Source of the DNA: DATMBL01 sp050735975
GTDB taxonomy: Bacteria; Desulfobacterota; Binatia; UBA9968
Direction: 5' to 3'
Length of the DNA: 14,132 bases
NCBI GenBank assembly: GCA_050735975.1
Contig: JBOHVS010000276.1
Coordinates: forward strand, 1 to 14,132
Both the position numbers and the translations under genes were made by a program. Below, in pieces: positions 13,717 through 14,132 of the stretch. The notes beneath the pieces are model-generated. The model was not told where the DNA came from and made no database searches. It saw only the letters and a program-made list of their open reading frames with translations. Numbering within the stretch: position 1 is the first letter of the stretch; every line of letters begins with the position of its first letter.

Positions 13717-14132
13717 TTAGCGGTTGATGTGCAGAGGTAATATTTTTCCTCGCGCGCTGGCATGGGGAACCTCCCGCCTAACCCTGAACGTGCCAGCACC
13801 TTGCCAAATCCCGGACATGAAACGATTATTCCGGGACCCCTGTGCCAGACCTTGCTGCAGCCGGGTAAGCAGTTCTTCCTCGTTGAGTTCTCCTATGTCA
13901 GGATGAACCAAAAGGGTCAGTCGAGTCTGCCCATGATTATCTTCCTCTTCGACGAGCTGATAGTCTCCCGGCCCTCCCCCAAACTCGGACGGAATGGTAT
14001 TCTCCAACAACTCGAATAGGTCCGTACTAAAGTAATTCATCCCCTCGCTGGTAAACTTCTCGAAACTGCGAATGGTGTGAAGGTGCTGGGTGAAGCCGAC
14101 TCGTTCTAGGGCACAGCCGCAATCTCTCCTCG
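13717..14132 (-). CDS. C-terminal part of a phenylacetate-CoA-ligase/acyl-CoA-synthetase-like protein (partial)
   Basis: The frame is open from the right edge of the window to TAA at 13717, giving about 137 codons. The ATG at 14040 is internal: the sequence upstream is equally coherent (CALERVGFTQHLHTIRSFEKFTSEGM), so the start lies outside the window. The segments EFGGGPGDYQLVEEED, TLLVHPDIGELNEEELLTRL and the closing GKILPLHI look like the C-terminal lid domain of adenylate-forming enzymes of the phenylacetate-CoA ligase type, where the Lys near the end (GK) is catalytic. The C-terminal end is intact. The substrate cannot be judged from this part. The four-helix relic follows 90 bp downstream on the same strand. 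Confidence 0.7.
   Translation of the reverse strand, partial: RRDCGCALERVGFTQHLHTIRSFEKFTSEGMNYFSTDLFELLENTIPSEFGGGPGDYQLVEEEDNHGQTRLTLLVHPDIGELNEEELLTRLQQGLAQGSRNNRFMSGIWQGAGTFRVRREVPHASARGKILPLHINR

Overview
The window looks like chromosome from an uncultivated Gram-negative soil or sediment bacterium. The gene set (an NMT1/SsuA-type solute-binding protein, MmgE/PrpD, an LLM flavin monooxygenase, a PuuE-like deacetylase, a YelY-type GST, a four-helix-bundle suffix relic and an acyl-CoA-ligase tail) resembles Binatota, Desulfobacterota or Tectomicrobia-like genomes. That placement is inference from family flavour only. There are no RNA genes, CRISPR arrays, insertion sequences or phage genes.

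Layout. 142-2686 (+): exported solute-binding protein, a RidA-family protein and a D-2-hydroxyacid dehydrogenase, the last two 3 bp apart. 2701-6749 (-): a run of four genes read right to left: PuuE-like polysaccharide deacetylase, a HEAT-like protein of unknown function coupled by an ATGA overlap, a half-size ArsP/YraQ-type permease, and a Tat-exported PhoD-like phosphatase. 7025-8377 (+): MmgE/PrpD protein behind a recognisable promoter. 8395-9168 (-): a glutaredoxin-DinB fusion. 9310-9824 (+): two small genes, a 100-residue exported protein and a 32-residue membrane peptide, closed by a strong hairpin shared with the convergent 9869-11011 (-) outer-membrane barrel. 11346-12064 (+): a glutathione S-transferase broken by one frameshift. 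12110-13150 (-): luciferase-like monooxygenase. 13265-13624 (-): remnant of a four-helix-bundle suffix protein. 13717-14132 (-): C-terminal end of an adenylate-forming ligase running off the window.

Main discovery. The minus-strand DinB gene does not start where a standard gene finder would put it. Its frame continues upstream through one TGA codon (9121-9123) into a complete glutaredoxin N-terminus that starts with ATG at 9168. The TGA sits at the first position of the glutaredoxin CxxC active site, giving U-S-S-C. A 7-bp stem with a GUU loop begins 19 nt... the loop lies 23 nt after the TGA, which fits the bacterial SECIS model. This is best read as a selenoprotein: a selenocysteine glutaredoxin fused to a DinB-type metal-binding four-helix domain. 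Standard annotation would truncate it to the DinB part. It predicts selA, selB, selC and selD elsewhere in the genome.

Other points of note: the GST frameshift lies in a T5 run and one added T restores the family sequence; the deacetylase has lost a metal-ligand histidine; the RidA protein lacks the substrate-binding arginine; and several dispersed intergenic repeats are present.
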